Source: Absidia repens
Taxonomy: Eukaryota; Mucoromycota; Mucoromycetes; Mucorales; Cunninghamellaceae
Direction of reading: 5' to 3'
DNA length: 64,000 nucleotides
NCBI GenBank assembly: GCA_002105175.1
Contig: MCGE01000001.1
Span: forward strand, 744,001-808,000
Made by a program: the position numbers and the translations under genes. Of the stretch, positions 11,418-24,924 are shown one piece after another. Numbering within the stretch: position 1 is the first letter of the stretch; each line of letters opens with the position of its first letter. The notes under the pieces are model-generated. The model was not told the origin of the DNA and did no database searches. It worked only from the letters and a program-made list of their open reading frames with translations.

Positions 11418-12578
11418 ATTGGCGCTGATGCTGTTGCTGGTGTTATTGTTGGGACTGTTACTGCTGTTGTTGGAATTGATATTGGTGATGTTTTGATTCG
11501 ACGCATATACAGAATTGGTACGATGGTTACGGGACGATGTCAAAGTGGATGAATCAAATAAATTATCCAACAAATCTAGAGGAAAAAAAAGTAACCGAAA
11601 CGGAGTGAGTCAATGTACAGACCCAATTCTTCTTTCCTTCTTTTTTTTTTTTTAACAGATCTATTTTACCATTTTTTCGTTTCTTGTAAAAGTCTTCCTT
11701 ATCCCTTTCCCTTCGTTCTTCCTTATCCTTCAGTTCCCGTTCTTCATCCGTCATCATCTCCGGGTTCAGAAACTTGAGTCGTAGCGTGGCGTGTTTTCTA
11801 AAATTAATCTTTCCACCCCATAGCCATGGTCGAATGGATACCGGGATGGTCACCTCAAAGTTTTTGAAGTTTTCCACAAACTCAGATTCTTCCGAGCTGA
11901 TCACGCTGGTGTGTAGGTTCCTAATATTTACAAAAAAAAAAAAAAAAAAAAAAAAGGATGGATGAGTCCAAGTATCCTTTGTGAGATATGATCCTTTCTG
12001 CTCAGTGTTTTTTTTTTTTTTTACCTGGAGAATTCCAATAACGCACTGGATAGACTCCACATTTGAAGCTTTCGTAGACAAGCAATCACAAGACCAGTAA
12101 CATCAGCACCGTCTAAGCAATGGACATAAAGAGGATGATTTTCAGGATCAATGATGATCTACGACAAGTGTCAGTTTTTTTTTTTTTTTTTTTTTTTGGT
12201 AGTGAGTGATCATGTCTATCGCTTTTGCATTGCTTATGTATATGGCTTACTTGTAAGGCCAGAATGGTTTTGTTGTAACTAAGGGGAATATTGTCTTCTT
12301 TCATTCGATCCACGGTTAGTCGTAACATGTGTATATTTTCACGTTCGCAAAAGTCCTGCAGCTCAGGTGTGGGCTTGTCGGGTATCAGTGATAAGATTGT
12401 TTTGAGTCGTAGCCTAAACATATAGAAATTGAGATGAGGCATTTCTTTTGTGTAGGAGTAAAAATTACCTTTTTAAAAATCGATAGTTTCTTGGTTTCGG
12501 AAACCCGCCCCTAAATAGATCCTCTTCCACCATGGTATACCGAAATGGCGGTATTAGATTAGGTAAACGGGTTGACAT
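10614..12578 (-). CDS. OCA6/SIW14-type atypical dual-specificity phosphatase with acidic disordered tail
   Basis: Five exons (12578-12469, 12413-12251, 12158-12025, 11920-11670, 11575-10614) join in phase to 539 aa. The N-terminal ~200 residues match the plant/fungal atypical phosphatase family: VEEDLFRGGFPKPRNYRFL, then LRLKTILSLIPD, then the loop PLYVHCLDGADVTGLV, then ACLRKLQMWS. In the loop the nucleophile position is C105, but the CX5R arginine is Val111, so phosphatase activity is doubtful; from memory OCA6-type members also deviate here. A charged helical stretch (about 155-180) follows. The last exon encodes ~320 residues rich in Asn, Ser and Gly with long Asp/Glu runs (near 10980-11160) and a His run. 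That tail is unusual for the family and probably disordered. Exact paralogue (OCA1, 2, 4, 6) is uncertain. Confidence 0.82.
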
Positions 12579-12817
12579 TTGAATGACAATATAAAAAGGT
12601 GATAAATAAAAAAAGGCAGAAAGGATACAAAAAAAAAAAAAAAAAGGCGGCATTTGAAATTGATAAGGCAAAAAAATTGGATGTCAAGCAAAAAGTGCCA
12701 TAGATTCTAATACATAATTCAATGACAGAGCACTATTTTTATTTCAGATTGGATACATAATATACTAATAAATTATATATGTACTATAGATTTAAATTGC
12801 AGAGGGCTCATCCCGTC

Positions 12818-13696
<879 letters not shown>

Positions 13697-13868
13697 GGCG
13701 ACAAAAAAGAGAATCGAAAAAAGAGGACTTGGCTCAGTATCTTCCTCAAAAAAAAAAAGTCTTGTGCGGACATTAAATACATTGCCTCTGCAATCTCATT
13801 TTTTTGTGTTGCTTTGTTCCCAAATTATCTTTTTTCTTTTTTGACGGCAATATACATATTTTTATACC
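13697..13868. promoter_or_regulatory. Short divergent promoter between UBC1 and SEC10
   Basis: Only 172 bp separate the two start codons, which are transcribed away from each other, so 5' UTRs and promoters must overlap or be very compact. The interval is T-rich with an A run near 13747. No clear TATA box was assigned. Confidence 0.6.
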
Positions 13869-16800
13869 ATGGGGTCGAGGAATAGGATATATAACCTTGA
13901 ACCTGGCGTTAGTGAATTGCTCACTATTAACAACTTTAAGGTAAATAGTCAAACGCAATATTGTTCTGAACGAAATACCTTGACAACGCTCCTTTTTTTT
14001 TTTTAGGAGAACTTTTCTACGACTGAATTTATTGAAAAAATATCATCTAGACTAATGGACCAAATGGAAAACAACAGTGGAAAAGGTAAGTACATATAAT
14101 AATCATACCACCATCTTGTTGCTGAAAAGAATAGATTGAGATGAACAACGTGGTTTTAAAATACTCATTCCCTATATCTGATACTTCCATAGTCGTCTTG
14201 GACCCAAAACCTTTTGTACGGACTTTTGAGCACGTCTTGGAAGAACTGCAACAACTACGAGTACGGGTACAGCAACAGTGTGACGAACTCGAATCAGGAA
14301 CACAAAAGGCGGAACAGCACTACAAGAAGAACATTATCGATATGCAAGGCGCCTTCAAAGTATGACACAAACGACAGATGGGAGAGGAGGAATCATAGCA
14401 CTCAACGCTCATCACTACATTGAATTTTAAACCGTAGGATGTATATCAATCATACGATGGTCTAGAAAGTAGAATAGGGGATGTCGGTAAAACAGCAGTC
14501 AGGATCGGTGAACAATTGGAGACGTTGGACAAACAGCGCTCAAGAGCTACTGAAAGTCGGGATGTAATTGAATATTTTATGGAATTCCAAGATACTGGTT
14601 ACTCTGAACGATTGGATATTTTGTCCTATGAAAGTGGTGATGAAGGACAATTCAAGGTAAGAACGATCATAGCCTGATGGTGTGCTTCTTGCTTGAGTTG
14701 ATTTTTTTATTCACATTTACATATATGTTAGGCCGCCTCCCTCGCTCGAAGACTTAATGCTGCTGCCAAAGATGTTGACAATGATGACAAGGTATCAGTA
14801 TGATCATATTGGAAAAGCAAAAAAAAAAAAAAAAAAAAAAGTAAGTTGCTCAATCATTGGCTATCATTATTACTTTTTTAGGCACGCATGGGTATCGAAA
14901 AATTCTGTGAACGCTTTGAAAAGGAAGTACTCGAAGAATTTGACAAGGCTTACCGGGAAGGCGACCCTCGTGTAATGGCAGTAAGTCCGACGATTGTGTT
15001 TTACAGGACTGACTGACTGGCTGACATTTTTCTATTTTATAATTAGCATTGCGCAAGGGTCCTTTTTGAATTCAATGGTGGCTCCTCTTGTGTTCAAACA
15101 TACGTCAATCAACACGAATTCTTCATCTCAAATATGCAACCAAATGATCTTAGCGAACGCGAATCTTCGGAAGAGTAAGTAAAAGATATGCATAACCTAA
15201 ATGGGTATCAGTTACTAATATCTCTAATATTGTTTTGATTGAATGGTATAGCGATGCTGCACTGTCAAATCCATTTATACCTCCTCCCGAAGTTGACACA
15301 AGTCTAGTTAATCTCTATGATGATATCCGGATCACGGTCCGACGAGAAGTGGAAATCATTTCTGCCGTCTTTCCTCAACCAGCTGTGGTCATTCAGGTCT
15401 TTTTACAGCGCATCTTTGCTCAATCGGTAAGGGATACATAGGAACTATGGTATAGGTACAAGTACTAACAACTGGTGCTTTTGAATATTAACAATTTAAT
15501 AGATACAAGATCAAGTGGAAATGCTGCTATCAAGGGCGCAAAACATATCCACCTTGGCTTATCTCCGGACATTGGCATCAACTCATGCAGCAACGAAACG
15601 ACTAGTGGACAGTTTGAAGGCTTATTGTGATCGTGAACTTATTAAACCAAGCAACGCTGATGATACTCGATTGGTCTCGGTGGCTTCTTCTGAGGAAACT
15701 TTGGATCGATGCATGGATGATCTTTTTGTACCTTACACGGAAGGAAACCGCTACTTGTACAAGGAAAAGGCATGCTTGACTGAATTGTTTGGAAATATGA
15801 TCACTGAATTCTTAAATTTTATGGTGAGTCGATTGACTTTCAGATATGCTCCAAAGAATACTAAGCTTATTTTATTTTATGTTATCCATAACAGCAACAA
15901 TACAAGAAAACATCTGCAAGAAACCATTCTGTTTTGACAAGAACATTGAATCAAATCTCTTCCAGCACGTCGTCAAATATCTTATCACCTTCCTTTACCG
16001 ATGCGGACCAACCATCACCTCTTAGTGCAACAAGCGCCAATGGTTTCGATATCACACGGACCGACTCCCCCCAATCCATTCAATCGAATTTGGTCAAAGT
16101 TGACGACAGTGGATTCTACTTGATCTCTGCCGATGCCATCCTCCGAATCATCAAAATCCATTCTGAAGCTATCCTGCGATGTGTGGAATTGACTAGTCCC
16201 CAAGAAATGTAAGTTGGAAAAATAATTCACTCGACGAAAAAAAAAAAAAAAAAAAAAAAAAAAACTGACCTATCGTTCTTTATCTCTATTTTCACTTTCT
16301 GCTGATTACTATAGCTCTTTATCTGTGAAACAATTATACGACATATTGCTGGACTTTATCGGATCGAAATATCTTGACATTGTACTTGATGAGTAAGTGT
16401 GTTGACTATTTTGAATGAAACTTTGCAAATATATTCAATGTATTTATGATCATGATCTTTTTATTGTTAGAATATACGATGAACTTGGTAACAAAACTGA
16501 ACCGGATTTAGTATGCTTCCCAGTGATATCAGCATCAACCGACATTAGTCAACTGCTGCAACGCCATTTCCAAACGGCTGTGGTGAGTATAAAAATTGTC
16601 GCTTTTCTCCCTCATTACTTTACTTACGATCTTATGTATAGGTCCCGCTCGTTGTTGGTGCTCCATCGGTACATAGGGACAGTCTTGAAAGTAAGAACAA
16701 GTTCCTAGGAACTTTGGAATCCAAAGTAAACTATGTGGTTTCTAGAAGTATTGAAGGTATGTAGGAATAGAATCCGAAAGATAGAAAATGACTGACATCC

Positions 16801-17764
16801 GCTTTTTTTTTTTTTTTTTATTCCTTTAGCCATCATATACTGGTTGACTGATATTCTAAGTCGACAAAAGAAGAATGACTTTAGACCTAAAGATGAAGCA
16901 GTGGTGATGATGAGCAATGGAACTATGGTAATAGATAGGATTGGCATGACCTTTTTTTTTTTTTCCTTCCTTCTTTAATACATACTGTTTTTATGATATA
17001 GCCCTGCGTTCACTGTGTGGAATTCTTGACGAAAATCTATCGGTCAGCGATCAAAACCTTGCAAGGCAAAAACCTGGAATCCTATCTTTTGAATGTTGGT
17101 AGTGAATTTCATTCGTAAGTCGCCAAAAAAAAAAAAAAAAGGCCTGATCAAGTGGTATGAGAAATGATTATTTAATCATGTCTTCTTCCATTATGTTATG
17201 TTTTTAGGCTCTTGGTGGAACACTTCAAGAAATACTATGTAACTCCGACTGGAGGGCTTTTGGTGACCAAGTAATTGGAAACAGAAAAGAGGGGCGGGGA
17301 AGAAAAATTATGACCAACTATACTAAGCTTTTCTTTCGTTTTTTAATGCTATTAATAGAGATATTGCCAAGTATCAAGAAGTCATTCAAATGTTCAAGAT
17401 ACCTACACTCAATGACCGGTTTGAAATGCTACGACAACTTGGTAATATATTTGTGGTGAAACCGGAAATCTTGCGATCCATCTTATCGGAAGGCTACTTG
17501 GCAAGGTTGGAACCGAACGTACTCTACCCATATTTAGAAAAGCGGGCAGATTTCAAGACAGCAAAACTAGACCAGATCCTTGGTATTGCCGTGGATGAAA
17601 ACAACGGCGGCAACACTAATGCTGGCAGCAGTAGTGGTAGTAGTAGGGATCAAAAAGCAACTCAACGACGGTCCTTATTTGTGAACGACAACAAAGTACT
17701 CAAGGAAATGATGAAGAACTATTCCAGCAACAGAGACTTTTTATCCTCATTAAATTTGACTTGA
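13869..17764 (+). CDS. SEC10: Exocyst complex subunit SEC10
   Basis: Subunit of the exocyst tethering complex, which docks secretory vesicles at growth sites such as hyphal tips. I joined 17 exons, from 13869-13940 to 17359-17764, all GT-AG and phase-consistent, giving 872 aa. Matching family features are the N-terminal NFSTTEFIEKIS, the coiled-coil region (LEELQQLRVRVQQQCDELE and following), the hallmark GLESRIGDVGKTAVRIGEQLE, and the central KFCERFEKEVLEEFDKAYREGD. The C-terminal helical part ends KYQEVIQMFKIPTLNDRFEMLRQLGNIF-like (split here for brevity). A Ser/Pro-rich insert lies in exon 10 and a Gly/Ser/Asn linker near the C-terminus. Intron lengths are about 53-110 nt, one with a 28-nt A run near 16237. 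This is the most intron-rich gene in the window. Confidence 0.93.
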
Positions 17765-18541
17765 TGCCAATTCCTCCTCTTTTTTTTGTTCCATCCCCTT
17801 CCCCCCTTTAGTTTATAGTTGATGTTGGTTGATGTATACTCTTTATTATTAGTTGGTTAGTACATTTTTATTTTTATTCTTTATATATATACATCCAATC
17901 AATAAAAATACAAACACAAGTTATATATCACACTATACCAAGAATGGCAGGTTGTTGCATTTTTATTATCGTGTATTTAATTACAGTTAGATTCCGGGAA
18001 TCAAAACGGACTCACGCTTTTACATTATTTTAGTCTGGTGTACAACAGTTATTTAACTTTATCTTCCCTGCGTGGAGCTAGAAAATAAAAATTAAGGAGG
18101 TAGGGGAGTAATGCAAGTTTTTCTGTATGATATATAATATGGGACTAAAATTTAATTAAAAAAATTACAACTGTTATAAACAATTTTGACACTTGCAGAA
18201 AAATAGCAAAATGGTTCTATAACATACATGCATCTTTTCATGTTTTCTCGATCTTAATGACGAATGTGGAGTTACGGCGGAACTCTCCCATTGTTCAAAA
18301 AGGGATCGACGGTCCAAAATTAGACTGCGGTGTTTCAAGATTTTCCCACTTTCCCAAATTTATTGGTCGAAAAATGTTTTCTTTTTTTCCTTGCTTTCTT
18401 TCTTTCTTTCTTCCTTTTTTCTCTTCATCACTTTTTTTTTTTGTCTCTCTTACCCTTTCCTGTCCTTTTTTTCCCATACCCTTTCCACTCTTTCGGCACT
18501 ATTCACACTTTACATTTATATAGTTTTGACATTTTGGATTC
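17765..18541. promoter_or_regulatory. Intergenic region between SEC10 and the CAS1-like gene
   Basis: Holds the SEC10 3' UTR (AATAAAAATA near 17901), a long pyrimidine-rich stretch at about 18380-18490, and a TTTATATAG box near 18515-18523 just upstream of the next start codon. The pyrimidine tract directly before a start is common in fungal promoters. No gene seen. Confidence 0.45.
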
Positions 18542-21297
18542 ATGACAGCTCATTCAACTCATCGCACAACAACTAATATCGTGTCAAAAACGCTGCATAT
18601 TGGTGCCTTGATACTCTTCAGCGTCGTATTACTTACTGCAGTCACTCATTATATTACAGGTATGCATTACTGCCCCCCTTTTTTTTTTGTAATATACAAG
18701 AACTTCAAAGTAAACTCATCTCTTTCTAAAACGCATAGAGCCAAACGATCGATCCAAATGCCAGGGTCTTGTGACTGATGGTTGGTGGCAAGGTGACAAT
18801 TATACTCAATGGCAACCCCAAGGATGCATGATGCACACTTACAAAGCAGACGAAATGGCGACCTGTCTCAATCATTCACGCATCCTTTATATTGGTGATT
18901 CAATTATGCGTGAACAATTTTACTCGATGAACCGACTCACCCACTCTATCAACACCAACGGTCCTTTACACATCGATCGCAAGTATGTGGATAAGAAACA
19001 TGGCCTTACCTATGAATTTTGGTGGGATCCCTATATCAACCAAACCCGTACCATTGAGCTTTTGAACGGCAACACCACAACGACATCAGCCGGTCCTCCT
19101 CCTAGTTTATTGGTGATTGGGTCGGGCATCTGGTACGAAAATATGTTGCCGGATGATACTTATTTGGACGAATGGAAAACAGCAGTGGACCGAGTGTTTG
19201 ATGTTGTAGAAAAAAACACAGAAGCTGTCATTGCCGATACCGTCATGTTGTCGCCGGTGGAAATTCCTCAGGTGAATCGCCTCAATGCGGATCGTCAACG
19301 CCTGATTACCTTGGACAAGACCACGATCATGAACAATTATCTTCATCAACGGTATGACACCCTTGCCAATCATCATCCCACTTCCGCTTTTGCAGTTGGC
19401 TTTGCTTGGAACGCTATTGCTGCCTCCACCGAAAATATCACCCTGGATGGCTTGCATTATTTATCTCCGGTCACCACACCTCAGGCACAAATTGCGTTGA
19501 ACTTCCGTTGCAACCAACAACTCCCCAAGCATTATCCCATCACTACTACTTGTTGTATCCATTACCCCTCTCCTAGATGGTATCAGTCGATCTTCTTTAT
19601 TCTGTTTTTGGTTTGGGTGCCACTTGGTTATCTTTTCATGGGTAAGTTATTCAAATGCGGATGATTATTGCCAAATGGAAAACGAACAAAAGGGAACTAA
19701 ACTATATATGTATATATACTAAATAGACACTACCAAAACATGGATACGAAAATTATGTCCCACAAACGATACGAAAACGATAACGGCCATTTTTGTCTTT
19801 GGCTTGGGCGTGATTTACATGTACCTTGGTGATCGGACACAGCTATTATCGAAAATGAACAAGGACTACAATGCGGCGACGTTCACAGTGCAAATGATGC
19901 TCGTGATGGTTCTGGGACTCGTGACGGTGGTGCGCCAGCCAAAAGAAGATGGAGATTTGGGATTTTTGAACCGCGGCCAAACCGATGAATGGAAAGGATG
20001 GATGCAGCTGGTGATCCTGGTGTACCATTTCACAGGGGCGTCGGGCACGGCTGGCATTTACAACGCCGTACGAAGTCTGGTGGCGGCGTATCTCTTTCAA
20101 ACTGGCTATGGACACTTTTTCTTCTTTTACAAAAAGAAGGATTTCGGGATGGCGCGTGTGCTCAATGTCATGGTGCGGTTGAATCTGTTGACATTTGTGT
20201 TGATGTACTTGATGGACACGGATTATCTCAGCTATTACTTCACCCCCTTGGTGTCGCTCTGGTTTATGGTGATCTGGCTGACCATGTATGTGGGACACCG
20301 ATACAATCACATCTCTTGGTTTTTGTTGGCCAAAATGGCGGTGATGTGCTGTTTGACGACGGCCATGATCCACGTGCCCGGTATTTTGGAAACAATGTTT
20401 GATCTGCTGGCGACCTTGGCGAATATTCATTGGCAAGCGGGCGAATGGCGGTTCCGATTGGCACTGGATGCGTATATCGTTTACATTGGTATGTTGTTTG
20501 CGCTGCTTACAATTAAATTCAAGGAACAACTGAAGGAACAACACACAGCGAGCTTTTCGATGCTGAAATGGATCACGATAGCATGCGCGGCAGTCAGTCT
20601 GGGTTGGTACTTTTGGTTCGAATTGGTGCAGCCTAACAAGCAAGCCTACAATGCACACCACCCTTACATCTCCTGGATTCCTATTGTGGCGTTCATCATT
20701 CTTCGCAATGCTACCCTCTTTTTACGTAACACCAACTCAGGCTTCTTTATGTGGATTGGGAAATGCTCCTTGGAAACGTTTATCGGGCAGTTCCATATGT
20801 GGTTGGCGGCTGATACGAAGGGTTTGTTAGTGGTTGTTCCATCGTCTTGGATTCATCGTTTAGGTGGAGAAGGCGGTGATTGGGGATGGTGGGTCAATTT
20901 CTTGGTGTCCAGTGCCTTGTTTTTGTTTGTGTGTCATCATCTCAGCCAAGCTACCAGCACAATGACCTCGTGGATCTGCCAATGGTTTACATATACCCCG
21001 CCTTCAGATAACGATGCCCTTGGACACGCTAGCGCAGCAGCACGAAATGATGATTATCAAGTAGTCCCTTTACTGCCGACGTCGACAACGAAATCTCGAA
21101 ACGACTCAGAGGCCGACGACAAGGACATGAAAGAAGAACATGAAGACGATCGGCTCAGTCTGGAAGAAGAAATGAATAGTTGGCACACCCCTCCTTCTTC
21201 AAATTACCATCGATGGGTCTCTTTGGTATGGTATGATGCAAGATTCAAATCCCTGGCATTTGTTTTAGTGATGTTGATTATCAATCATTTATGTTAA
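18542..21297 (+). CDS. CAS1-type O-acetyltransferase (PC-esterase plus multi-TM acyltransferase)
   Basis: Golgi-type polysaccharide or glycan O-acetyltransferase of the CAS1/CASD1 family, known from fungal capsule and sialic-acid acetylation; the glycan acceptor here is unknown. Three exons (18542-18659, 18739-19641, 19727-21297) give 863 aa. Residues ~17-39 form one membrane anchor. The luminal PC-esterase part follows, with the GDS nucleophile motif (Ser94 in YIGDSIMREQ) and the matching D276-x-x-H279 (DGLHY). After IFFILFLVWVPLGYLF come about ten further hydrophobic segments of the acyltransferase part, including LVILVYHFTGASG, YGHFFFFYKKKDFG and GKCSLETFIGQFHMWLA, all typical of this family. 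The C-terminus is an acidic cytoplasmic tail followed by one last hydrophobic stretch. Assignment is firm. Confidence 0.92.
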
Positions 21298-21731
21298 ATA
21301 GAATTATTATTCTTTTTTTTTTATTCCCCCTTACGGCTCCCTTTTTTTCCCCACCTCATTATTACATATCTTCTTCATATCACTTTTGCATTCAATTTTC
21401 ATCTAGTTACTTGTAACATAGAATACCCTCCCCCCCCCACCCTTCACTCCTTCCTCTTCCTTTCTCCCTCCTCCTCCATTACATTACATTATCTGTTGTC
21501 CTTTTATATAATAAAATACTTCCTCTTTATAAAACAAATCAGGGTTTGGATTCTGACAGGTTGAATTTCCCATCGAAAATGAAAGTGATTGGATAATGAA
21601 AAAGATTTTTCAAACTCATCCAATTCGGTGGTTGGCTTTTTTTTTTTTTTTTTTTGTTGCCTTCCCTTTTTTTTTTTTTTTTTTTTTTTTTTTACTATCA
21701 TCAATTAAACTTTTTTTAATACATATCTTCG
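21298..21731. other. Intergenic region upstream of CKA1
   Basis: Pyrimidine-rich 3' flank of the acetyltransferase gene and upstream region of the CK2 gene, with T runs of about 19 and 25 nt near 21638-21693. No gene seen. Confidence 0.4.
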
Positions 21732-23306
21732 ATGAGTATAGCCAGAGCGTATACTTACGCAAACGTTAGTCAACCAAAGAGCTATTATGATTATGAAGCA
21801 TTACAAATCGAATGGGGGTAAGACTACAGAATGGGATGAAGGTAGTGGGAGGGAGGGGGCTGTGCTGATGATTTTATTAACTCACCCGATTTTATTTACA
21901 TATATATATATATATATGCTCACTTTTTTTTTTGTTTTAATTTAATTAGGGTCCAAAATAACTATGAAATCTATCGAAAATTGGCCGTGGCAAGTACTCC
22001 GAAGTATTTGAAGGGATCAACATTGTGAATCAGGAAAAATGTGTGATCAAGGTACTGAAACCAGTCAAGAAAATGAAGATTCAACGAGAAATCAAGATCC
22101 TCCAAAACTTGACAGGGGGGCCTAACATTATTGGTTTGTTGGATGTTGTTCGTGACGAACAGGTAAGACACTAGATCTATTTTATGTTTTGTGTTTTAGC
22201 TCATCAGGGTGTATTTTCTTATTTCTTTTTTTTTTTTTTTTTTTTTTTTTTGTTCTCGACTAGTCGCGGGTGCCTTCTTTCATTTTTGAACATGTGGCCA
22301 ACTCTGACTTTAAGTTTTTGTATCCTCTGCTTTCTGATCTGGAAATTCGTTACTACATGATGGAGCTTCTCAAGGTATAAAACGAAAAAAAAAAAACGTC
22401 TACAGCTTCTTTATCTGAAACAAATGACTGATCCCTTTTTCTCTCCCTTTGTGTGTGTATATAGGCATTGGATTATTGTCATTCCAAAGGAATTATTCAC
22501 AGAGATGTCAAGCCTCAAAACGTCATGATCGATCATAGTCAAAAGAAGGTAAAAATAGAAAATGAACAATATTTGATTTGGTGAAGAAGAGGATAACATT
22601 GTTATTAACGTGGTGTTCCTTTCCCTAGTTGCGATTGATTGATTGGGGATTGGCTGACTTTTATCATCCTGGAACTGAATACAATGTGCGTGTCGCCTCC
22701 AGATGTTTCAAGGGTCCTGAACTTTTGGTGAACGACCGATTATACGATTACAGTTTGGATTTATGGAGTTTTGGCTGCATGTTGGCAGGAATGGTAATAT
22801 TAAAAAAAGGGAAAAGCGCTTGTTGTTGTTGTTGTTATTTTACTAATTTCGTTTCTCTGTCTCTCCCCTTTTGTGAATATAGTGCTTCAGAAAAGAACCT
22901 TTCTTCAACGGTGTGGACAATGACGATCAACTTCGGAAAATCACTCAAGTACTAGGCACGGATACACTTTATGAGTACATTCGAAAATATTCGCTCGAAT
23001 TATCCCCTCGTCTTCAGAAAATGATTACAAGGTAAGGATAAAAAAAAATCGAAAAGAGAGGACGACGGACGAGCATATGGTTATGTGATGAATTCATTGA
23101 CATTTTTTTTTTATCATAGACAAACAAAGAAATCTTGGTCAAGTTTGGTCAACAATACCAACGAGCATTACATGTCGAACGAATTGTGGGACTTTTTGGA
23201 TGGTTTATTGAAATATGATCATGATGCACGATTTACTTGCAAGGAAGCCATGGCTCATCCCTATTTTTACCCTGTCTTGGCATCAGCTCAGGGTGATCAA
23301 GTTTAA
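21732..23306 (+). CDS. CKA1: Casein kinase II catalytic (alpha) subunit, one-base frameshift in exon 2
   Basis: Constitutive acidophilic Ser/Thr kinase. Seven exons: 21732-21817, 21950-22162, 22264-22374, 22465-22548, 22629-22793, 22883-23031 and 23120-23306. The protein matches CK2 alpha throughout: [34 protein letters not shown] with the Lys-rich stretch, [14 protein letters not shown], the diagnostic [24 protein letters not shown], and [15 protein letters not shown]. Within exon 2 the frame breaks at the A run 21977-21980: the upstream frame reads YEIYRK and the downstream frame GRGKYS is one base short. Exon 2 is 213 nt where 214 would restore phase to exon 3. With that base the product would be about 331 aa, the normal length. 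Since all other exons are intact, I favour a sequence error over a pseudogene. Confidence 0.9.
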
Positions 23307-24084
23307 CATCCCTTCCCTTCCCTTCCGCAGCCTACAGCCCCTCCCCCCTTTTTTTTTCTTTCTCTCTCTCTCTCTCTCTCTGTTGTTCTTCGTTATTAGT
23401 ATTATCTACCACTATCTCTACCCTATCATTCATCATTCATCATTCATGACATCTTCATCATCATCATTGATAGACATAGACTTCCCTTCCCCTTTGTATT
23501 TTTTATAATTACATCACTATTTTTTTTTTTCACATATGATACTCACTGTCATATCCATCAATACCTTTTTTTTTTTTTCCTCTTTTTCGGCCGTTCCCTT
23601 TTGATGATTTACAAATAAAAACCAATTTGAAATAAAAGCAAGTCATTTTATTTTTATTATATAAAACAATCAAAGTGTGTGTCGATGTATCAAATAAAAT
23701 AAAATGGAAAGTGGCATATGAACTAAACTAAGAAATCGGTGATATTGTGTATGTGTGCATGTATGTATGTGGAAGTAAAAAACGGGGGAGAAGAAATAAC
23801 AACTAGGCTAAAATACGATGAGTGTGTGGGGGGGGGGAAATAAAGTAGGTAGGGTTTGGTAAATGATACATAATGAGGTGAAATAACAAGGGAATATAAT
23901 ATAAAGAGTAGTGAAGGATAAAAAAAAAAAAAAAAACATTGTATTTAAAAAAAATGGTAGATAAATGGTACCAGTCCACTCATCCATCTTCCATATCCTT
24001 TTATCCTAATCCCCCCCCCTCTAAAATCAATATAGCTATATATATATATAAATCATGGCAAACCTGATTTTTGGTCGTTTCCTT
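23307..24084. other. Convergent 3' flanks of CKA1 and the hypothetical gene
   Basis: Contains a (TC)n microsatellite near 23362-23381, repeated CATCATT motifs around 23426-23470, several A/T homopolymers, a G run near 23829 and AATAAAA signals near 23614-23635. No gene seen. Confidence 0.4.
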
Positions 24085-24924
24085 TTATGCTGGGGTTCGC
24101 TTCTTCTTTCTTCGACCGGGATGTGGAGCCCCTTCCACAATACGACGGATCAAAGGAAATGCACCTTCAGAAGAGAGCACAATATCTATTATATATATTT
24201 TTTTGGAAAGAGGGGGAAGGATTTTTGTCAGTTGATATGTCAGCCTCTGCCAACCTTTTTTTTTTTTTTCCTACTTACTTTGTACCATATCAGCCATACA
24301 ATATCCTCCCAGATTCGCTTGCCAGAAGTAAAAGTCTGCAATGACATTCCCAGTAGTATGTATGTTTTCCAAATCACGCTGATGCTTCAAGGTCAAGGGG
24401 TGAAAATCCTGTTCTTTCATCACACCCCATTCTGAATGATAAGGTTTTGACAGGTCCACAGGAGATGAGGCTGCTGCATTGGTGGTGGAGGAAGGTGGTG
24501 GTGGTGACGACGACGTTGATGACGATGATGATGATGTTGTTGTTGTTGTAATGGCGGTGGTGGGATTTGTTTGGCTTCCTCTGTTTGGTTTTGATCCATC
24601 AGGCGGCGACGTGTTGCTGATTTTGTTACTAGGAGGCTGTTCTGGTGTAATGGAAGAAGACGAATTGTATTGGCCGGTGGCAGGTTTTGGGAGAGCCACA
24701 GGAGGAGAGGGTAAAGAGGATAGACCTGTAGTAGCGGGTGAATGAGGTGAGCCTACTGCGTGAAGATCCATGGCGCCTGGATGTAATGAAGGTGGCCATG
24801 CCAGTCCCATACTGGTTTGGAACATGGCGCCATGCATGGAAGGATGGTTGTGAGTCAAAGTAGAGCCAGAATGCATACTTGAATGAAAAGTAGGGTCGTT
24901 GCTATTTTGTCGATCAAAACTCAT
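24085..24924 (-). CDS. Hypothetical Ser/Thr/Pro-rich protein
   Basis: Not recognised. Two exons (24924-24279 and 24164-24085) join in phase to 241 aa. The N-terminal part is His/Ser/Met-rich (NHPSMHGAMFQTSMGLAWPP), and the middle is Pro/Ser/Thr low complexity with Thr and Ser runs. The C-terminal ~60 residues look more ordered: YHSEWGVMKEQDFHPLTL, then FYFWQANLGGYC, then a basic end PGRRKKKRTPA that could be a nuclear localisation signal. The second exon is chosen because it preserves phase and supplies a clean stop. An alternative acceptor at about 24233 would give a different short tail. A TATTAG just before the start codon could mark a 5' UTR intron. Confidence 0.6.

Noticed and set aside
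10806..11496. Plus-strand ORFs of Val/Ile/Leu runs opposite the phosphatase-like tail
   Set aside because: They are complements of Asp, Asn and Ser codon runs in the real minus-strand exon.
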